Assembly (NCBI GenBank): GCA_964017195.1
Contig: OZ024897.1
Span: 3,143,409-3,207,408, forward strand
Origin: Siderastrea radians
Taxonomy: Eukaryota > Cnidaria > Anthozoa > Scleractinia > Rhizangiidae
DNA length: 64,000 bases
Direction of reading: 5' to 3'
Below are positions 22,140 through 32,214 of the stretch, one piece after another (position 1 is the first letter of the stretch; each line of letters starts with the position of its first letter). Position numbers and translations under genes: made by a program. The notes beneath the pieces are model-generated. The model was not told where the DNA came from, did not search any database, and worked only from the letters and a program-made list of their open reading frames with translations.

Positions 22140-22515
22140 TCTTTCGCCTAGATTGAACTTTTCCCCTTCCACCAAAAAGACAACTGAGTGTTGTTTTGAA
22201 CTTTTTTTTTCCACTAACAAATTTGTTTTTGACTTTTGTTGTCTTTGCTTGTTTTGCTACAACGCGGGTCAACATGCGATTTCGCGCCGAAAAAACACGG
22301 GATTCAGCACAGGATTCTATCCAGTGTAGGAAGTGTATTGGTAGCCCTGTGGTGCTGACGGACGGACGTACGGATGTACGGACGGACGGTCACGTGACTA
22401 CTACGTCACTACCAAAATTTTTTGGCTTGATAGATTACCAAATTTCCTTAGCAATGGAGCTCCGCTGACGCGCTGGCTCCGCTATTACGTCAGAACCAAA
22501 ATTTCTTGGATGATA
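22140..22515 (+). repeat. 3' module of repeat family A
   Basis: Repeats the 3' part of family A: GAACTTTT-CC-TTCCAC, GCGATTTC-CGCC, the CGGACGG-CGTACGG run, TCACGTGAC, ACCAAAATTT, then GATTACCAAATTTCCTTAGC and AATGGAGCTCCGCTG. It is interrupted at GTTTACCC by the hAT-type element and resumes at 24275. Confidence 0.7.
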
Positions 22516-22523
22516 GTTTACCC

Positions 22524-24274
22524 CAGGAGGGAGTGATGAACTCGCCGCTCGGCTGGTTCGAGGTGTGTGGCCATCGTGACGTCACGACGTGAAAAGCGCG
22601 CGAGTTTGCCGAGTCTTCAAAAATGGCGCTGGCAACTATGTTAGAGTTCGGGCTACAAACGTATTTTTTGCGCTATTAAGCTTTCAGCTAAGCTTGTTTT
22701 CTTGGGAAATGGAATTTTAGTCATTCCTTTTTTCGATGTAGGTAAGTAGCTCTTTGTCTTAACGTTAAAATCACACGTAAATAATGTTTTAAGAGTCATG
22801 TTTACTCTCTGCGATCGAAGAATTATGCGGGAAAATTGTTATTGTCTGCGTCCCAAAAAGTGTGTTTATTTCAGTTATATACCACAGGGAAACTTGAAAC
22901 TTGGCTACGGACTAGCCTATAGTTTAACAAAAGTACCCAAGTTGAAACAAGTGGTATAGTATTTGCCAAAAAAATGATCAGTCCGTTTGTTTAGCTGAGT
23001 ATAATAGAAGGCGAACCTAGAAGGGTATGTTTAGCACTTAAAAGTTAACTTTTCTTACAGTATTTGCTTCCATCTTCTGTATAAGGAAAGAATAGTGATA
23101 TTTAATTGCTAGGAAAAGAGTAATCGAACTTAGTAAATTTTTGCCACCTCATTTAACCCGTGTAAACGACACTTTTGCAGAACAACATAAAAATCTGAAT
23201 CAGCTCACAAATTATGCGGGCGCCTGAGGAAACAAGTCTTCGCTGATCTGGTTCTGTACTTTTTTATGAAAACTAATAGATATATTTGAGTACCATTTGG
23301 ATCAGTGATTCAGTGATTTATTCTCAATACCTCCAGTTTCCTCTAGATTCAGTTGCTGTCCAGGTTGCATAGTGTTTTAGTAAGAGTTTGACCGTCTACT
23401 TGATCCACAACTGACGATGACCGTTTCGCAAATAAATTGAATTGGTCCTGTCATTTGATTTTCAAAGATTAATTAATTTTAAAACAGTCAAACTGAGGAC
23501 CATTCTAGTAAAGAGAGAGCCTTGTTAACCCTTAACATCAGTAACCTGAGAAAGTTGGAGTTTTAGATAAACTGTGGTTTTTTATAATTATTCGATAAGA
23601 GATCAGCACAAATTTGTCCGGAAAGCCGGCGAGTCAGCTGTTTTACCTCGCCTCCAACAAATGTTGTCATCTTTGTCGTTTTTTACAAGATAGTTTAGCA
23701 AAGTAAGGAATTACTGTGGTCCATTATTAACTTCGAACCAAATCCATGAATTCACAGTAAACGTTTCTTTGTATTGGAGTATTCTTCTCCACATTTCAAT
23801 GATGTTTAAAGCCACTGATCATTTTAATGAAATTGTTACGCAATTTTATTTTCCTAAAATTGGAAAGAGTTTATACATATAAAAGTTATGTTTTTGTCTC
23901 CAAGCGACACATCTTAGGGTTTGTGAGATACAGCTTCTGAAAGGTGATCTTGATCACGATTTCAGTCGATCGACCAAGGCGTCCATGAAATCTTTTGAGT
24001 CTTATCGCCAATTGGTTATTTCGTTTTGAGGACCAATTTGCATTAAGAATACTTTTTATGTTATAGCATGCAGCATACCTTTCGTTCTTTTATTGTTTTA
24101 ATCTGTTCTTTTTGAGAAACTGGACTGTAAACATTTGCAAGGAAACCATTTGTTAACTTTCCTTTGAATTTCCGGGGCAGATTTATATGTGACGTCACGA
24201 TGGCCAGACACCTCGGTTTTTCATTCGCCAATACCGGCGCTTGTGCCCAGGCCCAAGTTCATCACTCCCTCCTG
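22524..24274. mobile_element. 1.75-kb non-autonomous hAT-type element
   Basis: Ends are CAGGAGGGAGTGATGAACT on the left and the exact inverse AGTTCATCACTCCCTCCTG on the right, with a perfect 8-bp target duplication GTTTACCC at 22516-22523 and 24275-24282. Subterminal arms both contain a perfect CRE palindrome TGACGTCA (22577-22584 and 24190-24197). CAGG ends and an 8-bp duplication are the hAT signature. No transposase frame lies inside. A short ATG frame at 22623 (MALATMLEFG...) closes after 19 codons. Confidence 0.88.
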
Positions 24275-24823
24275 GTTTACCCCTAGTTTACCAAATTTCC
24301 TTAGCAATGGAGCTCCGCTGGCGGGCTTTGCCCGCAGGCTCCGCTATAATGAGGAAAAGTTTAAAAGGTGTCTGAACACAGTTTGCGCGCGCTCTACGAT
24401 TTGTACTGCTGACGTGAATTAGCGCAGGCACAAAGCTGACAACTTTAAGAAAAACAAACATGGTGCCTGTAAAGCGATCATTTCATTTTGTTCAGTGAAG
24501 ATTGTGCAAGCGTTTTTTCTTTTCCGTCTTAACAGGCAAACAGTTTGTTATGTGTGAAAACGTTTGTTTTTCAATGTATTAAAGGTAGTACTGTTGGAAA
24601 ACACCCTGCCTTTCTGGGATTGTTTGTATGGATCGAGAAAGATCGAGAGTTAAGCAGGAGCCATAATCGGGGACGGAGACCGTAACTGAATACCATTTTC
24701 AGTGATGGGACTGGCCCCATCGAAAAAGACAAATGTGCTATTTTTAGAAAAAATTGCGCCATCGCGCGCGTGAAACACGCGTGCATGTTGCGAGGATGCC
24801 GCGCAAAGAAAAAACAAACAAAA

Positions 24824-24984
24824 TGGCGTCGGAAATTACCTTCGTTGGAGATGAAGAAATCCAGTTTTTGTCATCAGTGACAATTCCAAATCTAAGGCAA
24901 GCCCTTGAGGAGAACTTTTTGGATAGTGACTCTGGATATGAGGATTGTACAAGTGATTCCGACGATGGCAGTGAGAATATTTAA
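24824..24984 (+). CDS. hypothetical acidic ORF inside the hAT-type element
   Basis: ATGGCGTCGGAAATT opens a 53-codon frame ending in a Ser/Asp/Glu-rich tail (SDSGYEDCTSDSDDGSENI) and TAA. An in-frame upstream ATG at 24796 is also available. The frame is followed by unrelated frames and a perfect 32-bp tandem duplication, so any longer protein would need splicing that I could not establish. Not recognised; it could be an N-terminal exon of a captured or element-encoded gene. Confidence 0.25.
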
Positions 24985-25168
24985 GAAAAATCCTGTAGCG
25001 AAGATGCGTCCGGACATGTCGGACGAGGATTTCCCCGTTAGACGGAACAAACGTTTTGCGGGCCAAAAAGGCGTCGAACGATGAAAAAATCAGTTGAAGG
25101 CGAATCAGGCAGGAAAAGGGAAAATACATCCCGAAAATGTATTTCCTCTGTGGACGTACAGAAGGGCA

Positions 25169-25232
25169 GCCGCAAAGACTGTAAAATGATTTTCCACGCA
25201 GCCGCAAAGACTGTAAAATGATTTTCCACGCA
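25169..25232 (+). repeat. perfect 32-bp tandem duplication
   Basis: The unit GCCGCAAAGACTGT...TTTTCCACGCA occurs twice without gap or mismatch (25169-25200 and 25201-25232). 32 bp is not a multiple of three, so it would shift any frame crossing it. Confidence 0.95.
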
Positions 25233-25236
25233 CGTT

Positions 25237-25620
25237 GTGAAGAAAAGTAACGCACTGATAAATCGTTGTCACTATTTCCCCAGCAAGAAAAATACTAACA
25301 TAGATTCAAATACCGAATCAGTAAAGAAAACGTTTGCCGAGATTTCGCAGCGTATGTTTTCTGAAATAATGCCCGCCTTTACCGAAATGGCCGAAATGTT
25401 TATAATGAAGACCAAGAATAGTGAAAAGCGCGCCTTGTTTTCAATCAAATGCTCTCGCGGTGCGTTATCAATCGTCGACAAAATAGAGAACTGGAAAAAC
25501 ACCAAGAGAAAAAAAACTACTTCCGTCGATGAGAAGGAGAAAGATGAAGTGAAACTTCATGCTGCCCTAGTACTTAATATTACTTTCTGGGCAATTTACG
25601 AACCTAGAAGGGATACATAG
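25237..25620 (+). CDS. hypothetical ORF inside the hAT-type element
   Basis: About 127 codons open to TAG at 25618-25620. The conceptual protein is Lys/Glu-rich with a mixed helical pattern (KKTFAEISQRMFSEIM, TEMAEMFIMKTK). No family was recognised. It lies just downstream of the 32-bp duplication and may be the second half of a frame broken by it. Coding status uncertain. Confidence 0.25.
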   Translation: MKKSNALINRCHYFPSKKNTNIDSNTESVKKTFAEISQRMFSEIMPAFTEMAEMFIMKTKNSEKRALFSIKCSRGALSIVDKIENWKNTKRKKTTSVDEKEKDEVKLHAALVLNITFWAIYEPRRDT

Positions 25621-27046
25621 CGCAGTGGATGTGGCAAGCTAGGGTTTCAACGACAGAGTGAGCTTATAAATTATTTTTCTCTGCCAGCAACCCGGCGAGA
25701 AAAATCACTTTGTATCGAAGCAAAATTAAGAAGAAATTACGACTGAACGTCACTGAGACACAAATCTAAGTTGTTTCAGAGTGCTTGGTTTCTTGGGACG
25801 AAAAGAAACTGTAGAAATAGAATTTTAAGCATTTAGCGCTTTGTTTACAATTTCTTTCATCGTCCAGTCAATCACTTGTTCTTAAAATTTCACAAACAGC
25901 AGGTTTCATACGGAAGGCTTTGACTCCGAAATATCGAGACAAGACAAAATAAAGCACAGTAAAATTGGAAAGAAGCATTTAATAAAAATTGTCACACTTT
26001 TTATGGCGAGTCAGTACAAAAATCATGCAACTTTTTACAGTCTGAACGACAAGCACTGAACAAATCCAGTACCAGAAAAGGCGACATTTTTTGGCTATAC
26101 CACACAAAATTGACACTGGTTTACCTGTACTCGTTGTGGCTCTATCTGTGTTCCCTTGAGCAGCTCCAGACATTTAGACACAAGTCGGATGCCATGTAAA
26201 ATACGTTGAATCACTTTCACAGTTGTTTGAGTGTTATTTTTAAGCTTACCATTCCGTCGGCGGGCTCTAAACTAAGAAAAACTGCGTTTTGTGGTTTGCG
26301 TTTAAAAAGTATGATGGTCAATTCTAATGTTCCTCACCTCCGTAGTCTTGTTTCCGTGAGCTGCATAGTAATTATCTTTCAAGTTTAATTAAGCTTATTA
26401 ATCCTGTCTTCAGTTCGATCAAACAAACACATGATGGCTCCGTTGTCAGCGTTGTGCGAACGGAACGATTTCAAACTCGTTCATTTGAACTCCTGCAGCC
26501 ATAACGGTGAGATGGTACAGCTTCAATCCGCTTTGAACGACGATTACAACAATTTTCAGGAAAAATCAAACACGTACCACATTTCAGAGCCCATAATTGG
26601 GAGATTTTTCCCAGACCTTGTGCTTGACGTTAACTTCTGAGCAGTTTCATTGATTCATTCAGCTCCGCAAAGAAACGCTGCAACACTTCGCAAGGTTTTG
26701 GCGCCTTTTTCGGTCAGTCATGTGATCGCGATCGATTCTTGTTCCCTTTTATCTCGGAGTTTCTCTCTCTTTTTTTCTCTTTCTTGATTTTATAGCAATT
26801 AGTGATTGCGTTTTTAATAATAAAAACAATTGTGTACTCCGACTTACCGGATATCAAATAATTATAACCATCTTGGTCATATCCAACACGAAATCGTTGT
26901 ACGCAAATTTGCGTGTAGCCACGCGCGTTTATGACGTTGAGGGTGGCGCTATTTTTTCTAAAAATAGCACATTTGTCTTTTTCGATGGGGCCGCGTGGAC
27001 CCCGCGCTTACGGTCTCCGTCCCCGATTATGGCTCCTGGAGTTAAG

Positions 27047-27796
27047 ATCGAGAATCGAGAACCCTCTCAAACGCAACGCATGCGCAGTCAACCAGGAAAT
27101 TGTGAGTGCATGGTTTAGTGGAAATGCACTGTTTTCTACGGACCTGCTCATTAGAATTTAATGAAATTCGGTAGAATAATGGTTCAGAACACGTGTACCT
27201 TGCCTGCAAACAGAAATTGAAATCTGGCAGAGGACATGTTCAGAAAACGTTAAAATGCAAAATACAGAATTACAGAAGATCTCTCTGTCAAAATTTCACG
27301 AGGCCAGTGACAATAGGCCAGTATTGCTCTGAGTTTTCTAGAGACAAATGATGGAAAAAATCTAACGACTGGATTTTCTGAAAATAAATCAAACCCATTA
27401 CTTAATGCCGGTTTATTACCAGCTGTGTTGCCATGGCAACGGCACTCTGTCGAATAAAACATATCAAAATATAATCTTTTTTAGTTAAACTTGCATCTTG
27501 CCAATTTTGCCTGCCCAACTGCCAGTGGTTTGAGAATAACGATGAATAACGCAAAGGTACAAGAAAACTGTGTTCGGCCACCTTAATAGGCGAGTTAAAC
27601 ACCTTTACTTCCTTTGTGCTCTCAGTTAGAAAAAAAAAATTGTGATCTCTTCAAATGTTTACTGTCTCAAAGGCAAAGGTAAAACAGGCTACCAGTGAAA
27701 ACAGTGTTCAAGTACAGTGATTTACAGTCACTCAGGTCTCACATTTCCTTGGCACAAACGATAACGAAACGGTAAATGTTCACAGTTCGTTTGTAA
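27047..27796. other. spacer between hAT-type and Harbinger relics
   Basis: No supported exon. Short AT-rich unique sequence. Confidence 0.3.
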
Positions 27797-28412
27797 GGCT
27801 GGCTCATACGTACGACGCAACCACAAACGCAAACGCAAACGAGTTCACACGTCCAACGCGAGCACAGTAAGATAGGCACGCGCATTTGAGTAGATGGCGG
27901 ACGAAATGGACGTGTTGGCTTTGTTTTTCTTTTTACTTCTTGTTCTTCGGTTAATGAGGCAAAGGTACCAAACACAGAGGAACAATAGAACAAGACCAAA
28001 AGGAGTATGGGTTGGAGAAATCTTTCGACGAAGAGAACTCAAGGGAGGTTACTATAATCTAGTAAAAGCACTGCAGCTTGGCGATAGAGAGTATTATTTT
28101 CGGTAAGAAATATAATTATGTCTTCTTTGCTCATTCATTGATCGCCGTCAAGGAAAACCTATTCCTTTCTTTCTCTGCGGTAAGCTGTAGTGGCGGATGC
28201 CATATTGATTTCAACTTCAACCGTGGAGGTATGGAACGAGTATTTTCCTGCTTGTGTTTGCTGGGTTCACACGTGCAAAATGCAAGCGCGAACACAAGCG
28301 CAAGGAAATGGAAATTTCATTTCCTGCGCGTCGGCGCTTGCGTTCGCGTTTGCGTTATGGTGGTTCACACGCGTGTTTGCTCGCATTTGCGTTTGCGTAC
28401 GATATGGTGTAT
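27797..28412. mobile_element. Harbinger-derived deletion element
   Basis: Both ends are built from GCAAACGCAAACG-type repeats in inverted orientation: the left GGCTGGCTCATACGTACG-ACGC followed by AAACGCAAACGCAAACG, the right GCATTTGCGTTTGCGTACGATATGG. Only the 5' coding exon of the nuclease remains between them. Confidence 0.65.
27894..28102 (+). pseudogene. 5' exon of a HARBI1-like nuclease, rest deleted
   Basis: ATGGCGGACGAAATG opens a frame with an N-terminal hydrophobic run, a basic RQRYQTQRNNRTR segment, then WVGEIFRRRELKGGYYNLV and LGDREYYFR. The WV-IF-R-E-G--NLV--L-L-DREY-FR pattern is the conserved N-terminal block of PIF/Harbinger nucleases. The frame meets GTAAGA at 28103 after 69 complete codons, a plausible donor. 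The DDE catalytic part is absent downstream, where the right terminal repeats follow within 180 bp. Confidence 0.7.
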
Positions 28413-28551
28413 TATTATTCAACTGCATTCAGTAGAGTACAAATAACACCCAAAACGAGTACAAATATCCCACGGTATTTGTACTCCAGAAGACCGGTTT
28501 GACAGGTTTTCTACAAATGTCACGTCAGGCATTAGGCTTACAAAGTGAACG

Positions 28552-28930
28552 ATGAAAAAATGGCCGAAACCCTCCTTTTTTGCCGAAGAAAACAATGAAT
28601 GCTTACCAAATTTTGAGGTTTTTAACAAAAACGAGTTTCTAGAGACAAGCAATGACCTAGACGACCGTGAAATTTCTTTATTTATTGAAGAAAATCGAAA
28701 CGTGAATACAACAAAAAAGACAAAAACTGACCTCAAGTCCGTTAAAGAAACAACGGCCATTGAAATTCCCGCCGAGGAACTTAACAATCTTTTATGTCAT
28801 TTGTTTGTCAAAGTCAGGAGACGGAACCCATCTTTTCTCAGGAGCTGTCTTCAACAAATGCACAATTGTTGTTGGCAGAAATCTCCACCGCAATTCTCAT
28901 CCAAAACGACGCGTGGTTATTGATTCGCAC
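28552..28930 (+). pseudogene. KIAA1958/Crypton-like relic, N- and C-terminal pieces fused by deletion
   Basis: The first frame contains FIEENRNVNTTKKTKTDLK and then EIPAEELNNLLCHLFVKVR, the N-terminal core-binding-like block of the KIAA1958/ZMYM-type (Crypton-derived tyrosine recombinase) family. Straight after FVKVR, in the next frame, GTHLFSGAVFNKCTIVV and a basic-acidic tail (KRRVVIDSHEDD) resemble the C-terminus of the same family. The roughly 200-residue catalytic middle is missing, and the join also changes frame. Family assignment is from remembered conservation patterns. Confidence 0.6.
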
Positions 28931-29297
28931 GAAGATGACTGAGCTTGAAGTGCGTTTGGATTGTTAACAAGTTGCTGTTTGCCTTTTTTTGACTTGACTT
29001 TCGAGTTCTGTTTGTTCTGTCGAGTACTTTCTTTCGTAGTTTTACTCGGTGACCAAGAAAATTGTTGTTAATCTAATTGTAAACCAGAAAATAATTCAGT
29101 TTTGCCTTACTCCATCTTTGTTTTCCTTGCAAGTTTGAAATAAAATCACGACGCTTTTCTCGATTGACAGGTTTGACAAGTTTTCGTTTTTGACCAATCA
29201 ACAACAACCTCACATCAAGCGCACGAAACCTGGCCCCGGTGGCCCGCTCACTCGCTGCTCAGAAGTCACGTTAGTTTGTCACGCAACTCAGACAGTT

Positions 29298-29392
29298 TAT
29301 CGTGGGATATTTTTACTCGCCTCTTGCATTTTGACTCGCCCTACGGGCTCGCCAAAATACGGCGTGACTCGTAAAAATATCCCACGATACTA
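29298..29392. repeat. 20-bp inverted repeat hairpin
   Basis: TATCGTGGGATATTTTTAC is followed about 55 bp later by its exact inverse GTAAAAATATCCCACGATA. A related half-site (ACAAATATCCCACGGTATTTGT) lies at about 28464-28490, upstream of the KIAA1958-like relic, so the two may be ends of one element. Confidence 0.7.
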
Positions 29393-30667
29393 CACACTAA
29401 GCCGTCTAATAAGATATATAAACTATTTCTGGTTTTTAATGTTTGCGTTGCGCATTATTTACAATTCTTAAAATAATTTATTACCTAATAAATAAAGTAA
29501 AAGCTTTTAAGTTTTCTTGAACTTGGCTCACAACTATTGGAGCTTATACCCAGCTCCTAACCTAAGTCCCGTACCTTGACAAATCACAGTTATTAACCGG
29601 CCGTCACCATGGGCGACCGCCGGTTTATAAAATGGGTACGGTTTTGTCGTGATGGTCAGTTGGCTTAACACACGAACAAAGTGCTGTAAAGCTTGTGGTA
29701 CGGGTACTCAAGAGCGGTACTGTCTTATATAAGACGCATGCGCATATTAGTCTGCTGAATGTTACCTTCGTGTGTTCTTGTCTTTTAATTTACAGTATTT
29801 AAGATATGAACGGCGAAGGGTTGTTAAGTTTGGGTTTTTTGTTTTTGTCTTGTATAACGCATGCACAATTGAGTAAAGCAGCTAATAGGACTGAATGCGA
29901 AATTGGCTGTGTTGTCTGATCTAGTTAGTGGTTATGGCGAAAATTTTTTTAGGGCAGGATTTTTTTTATTAGGATTGACATTTGAGGGATGTAAAAATGT
30001 GGGAGTCAGAAGGATTTGTGAATGTCAGGAGCATATCACGCTTCTGTGAATGTGATTTGCTTTGAAAGTTGCGTTTTCTATAGGAGTGGTGTAATATTGT
30101 GCTGCGTGAGAGGGGGTTCCCCTTGGCGTTTTATCGGGGGGGGGGGGGTGGTTTGCGAAGTGGATTGTAAGGTTTCTGATTGGCTAACTTGTATTTCCCG
30201 GCGGACAAAAAGGACAGTTGCGTTTTGCCGGCGTGGGCTAGGAAGAGAAGGAATTGGTACTAGTATGATGATGCAATATTAGTGGATTGCACCATCAGCA
30301 CATGATAGTTCTTGTGAACGGAGAGAGATGAGTGTTTATTTGAGGCGAGAAGTTGATACGAAGGAATCGTCATTAATAAGGAGATCAATTAATAAGGTAG
30401 GTGTTACGAGTCTTTTTGCATTGAAAGAACGAAAATATCTGAATATTATCGACGGATTTGTGTGGTTTGCGTGTGGTGTTCGCTAAAGGCCACGAGCAGT
30501 CTCTCTTTCCGTTCAGAGATAGTGAAGGAAAAGAAAAACAAGCGAGTGAGCGCGAAATCGATTGCGACTCGACAAGCGCGTTAGCTTTCAAAGACGTGGG
30601 CGACTTTCGTCCCCGCTCGCTTGTTTACTTTTGCAAGGGGATTCCCGGGTTAGCAAACCGGATTTAA

Positions 30668-30823
30668 ACAGTAGAACAATATCAGCAAAGGACCGCAAAC
30701 GAAAATGCTGCACGTGTACGTAGGATCTAGTAAACCAGACCTAATATTAGGTCTGGTTTACTAGATCCTACGTACACGTGCAGCATTTTCGTTTGCGGTC
30801 CTTTGCTGATATTGTTCTACTGT
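30668..30823. repeat. perfect 156-bp palindrome, no loop
   Basis: The 78-bp left arm (ACAGTAGAACAATATCAG...) is matched without mismatch by its inverse, centred between 30745 and 30746 in AATATT. It sits at the left boundary of the 555-bp insertion. It could be a fold-back copy made at integration, a MITE, or an assembly artefact. Confidence 0.95.
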
Positions 30824-30930
30824 ATGTATGTTTTTGGACCGTAGGTCTTTTTAATAGATCCGATATGCTGTTCTTAATAGCATGGTTTTGTCCATGTTTC
30901 TTTATAAGGTTGGTTTTGTCCATCCTATCT

Positions 30931-31178
30931 TTGGCTCTGCGAGACATCAACACGACACTTGGACTCTCGACCTTTCCAAGTCACGTGATGGCGTGATTTG
31001 GTGGGCGTGCGTCCTCGTTTAGGGCTTTTAACAGAGTGCACGGGAATTTTTACGGCATTTCCGCCATCTTGCTATGCCGTACTGATGAGCTCTAAGAAGA
31101 GCGAAGCAGCTGTCTACGGCTGCAACCCTGCTCTGTTAAAGTTCTGATTAGTGTCGTGTTGATGTCTTGCAGAGTCAA
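30931..31178. repeat. inverted-repeat block enclosing the hammerhead
   Basis: CTCTGCGAGACATCAACACG at 30935 onward pairs with CGTGTTGATGTCTTGCAGAG ending at 31174, with one mismatch in 25. An inner pair CTTTTAACAGAG (about 31024-31035) and CTCTGTTAAAG (about 31131-31141) also folds. A transcript would form a long stem presenting the ribozyme near its tip. Confidence 0.8.
31069..31125 (+). ncRNA. hammerhead ribozyme (type I layout, very short stem III)
   Basis: All invariant hammerhead core residues are present in order. Stem I 5' strand is GCCGTA (31076-31081), then CTGATGA (31082-31088). Stem II is GCTCT/AGAGC (31089-31093 with 31098-31102) closed by loop AAGA. Next comes GAA (31103-31105), stem III region GCAGCTGT (31106-31113), cleavage-site C (31114), and stem I 3' strand TACGGC (31115-31120). 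Stem I extends beyond an internal loop through TTGC (31069-31072) with GCAA (31122-31125), a layout that allows the usual loop-loop contact. Within one molecule stem III has only two pairs, but GCAGCTGT is self-complementary, so two copies could form an 8-bp stem. This is the arrangement of dimer-acting hammerheads in small retrotransposable RNAs. Activity is not shown by sequence alone. Confidence 0.82.
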
Positions 31179-31237
31179 ATCTTTCTACGTAGTCAGATCA
31201 GCCTTGCTGCTTTGTTTGTCATTTGCGGATTTAAACA

Positions 31238-32206
31238 TCACGTCATGAGATATGCCTTGACGTGCCCCATACTCTGACGATCTGCTCGAGCTCATGTTTA
31301 TCAAACGTTATATTTTGATTCTACTGCTATGTTCACTGTTTGTATTTAAGGTCTAGGCACAACAGACAACTTCGTCGTCGCTGTGTGAGCATTCTCAGTT
31401 GTGGACGAATTTATATCGACATTCAACGTTTGAGTGAATTTGCGTTTTTCAGCACAAATAAAAGCGATGAGAAAGATAAGCTGAGTCATCAGAGTTTAAA
31501 CATTACGTCATCCAGTAAAGCTATAGTCAAAATATTGTGTCACACAATCACACTTTTCGTCACGCCGGTTCGTACAAATAGAGGATCGCGCTAACATTTG
31601 TGAAACCTAGGGGTGGGGAGGGTCAGAATGGCCGGTAAAATGCCCAATTGGCTTTCTTGTTGTGTTACGAATGACTGCTTGATGTCGTCATCTTTCCAAA
31701 CGCCCTTTCATTTCAGGGTGAGGCTTCGCGCAATTTACAGATCCGTGAAATTTGTAGAGAAACATTCATTGCGTATCTCTAAGGTCTGGTTAGAAATATT
31801 CACATTTCTCGGACAACTGCAGGTAAGTAAAGTAAATCACTTCGCGTGACTCCATGGCTTGAGTGCGATATTTGAAAACACGAATTCGATACAATCGCTC
31901 TCGATATAGTCCAAGCTTGCATGGTGTTTGTTCGGGAATATCAGACGCCTCTCCACGGACGCGGTTGCACTGCGGTTGTACCTTCTTGGCGACTGCGAAT
32001 AGATTTGGAACCGCTGACTGAGGTAAGTTTGATAGAAAGGAAACGTTAAAAACAAATTCCTGTGAAGGATAAGGTAAAATTAAACAAGCGTAGTGCGAAG
32101 AAATTCCGCCACCGAAGCATATTTTTGTAATGATAAACTATTACTTTTAGGAACCGCCTAAAGTGGTGAAGTGTACCATTTTTCCAAAAAATTCCTTGTT
32201 AGCACT
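31238..32206. other. end of repeat R copy 1 and unique spacer
   Basis: Up to about 31650 this is repeat R. Beyond it, about 550 bp of unique sequence carries no recognised exon. Confidence 0.35.
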
Positions 32207-32214
32207 AGTCAGGT

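Larger units (their letters stand above)
24655..27038. mobile_element. 2.4-kb hAT-type element with short internal ORFs
   Basis: Ends are CAGGAGCCATAATCGGGGAC and the inverse GTCCCCGATTATGGCTCCTG, with a perfect 8-bp target duplication GAGTTAAG at 24647-24654 and 27039-27046. Inverted arms extend about 120 bp and share GGCCCCATCGAAAAAGAC and TGTGCTATTTTTAGAAAAAA. The interior holds several ORFs of 60-128 codons, none with hAT transposase motifs. The element either lost its transposase or carries unrelated sequence. Confidence 0.88.
30659..31237 (+). mobile_element. 555-bp insertion in repeat R copy 1, 12-bp direct repeats
   Basis: The direct repeat CGGATTTAAACA occurs at 30659-30670 and 31226-31237. 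The paralogous copy at 52190-52202 has a single GGATTTAAACA followed directly by the sequence that resumes here, so it is the empty site. A third fragment at about 39750 also has the uninterrupted site. Contents in order: a 156-bp perfect palindrome, a 110-bp spacer, and a 248-bp inverted-repeat block holding a hammerhead motif. A duplication of 11-12 bp suggests retrotransposition-type integration. Confidence 0.75.
29593..31650 (+). repeat. repeat family R, copy 1 (with nested insertion)
   Basis: Collinear with 49352-52620 apart from private insertions. The left boundary is sharp at TTAACCGGCC, where the flanks of the two copies diverge. A hairpin GTC-CCATG-GGCGACCGCCGG opens the element. 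TATATAAGACGCATGCGCAT, a GA-rich and G-run segment, a MITE-like arm (GAGCAGTCTCTCTTTCC at about 30490) and an AATAAA at about 31456 follow. The right end is near GGTCAGAATGGCCGG at about 31635, but shared sequence continues about 20 bp further, so that boundary is not firm. A LTR-like promoter and polyA layout is possible; the class is unresolved. Confidence 0.75.

Noticed and set aside
29593..31650. Solo LTR of a retrovirus-like element
   Set aside because: TATA-like and AATAAA motifs exist, but there is no TG...CA boundary, no 4-6 bp duplication, and the right end is not sharp. Class left open.
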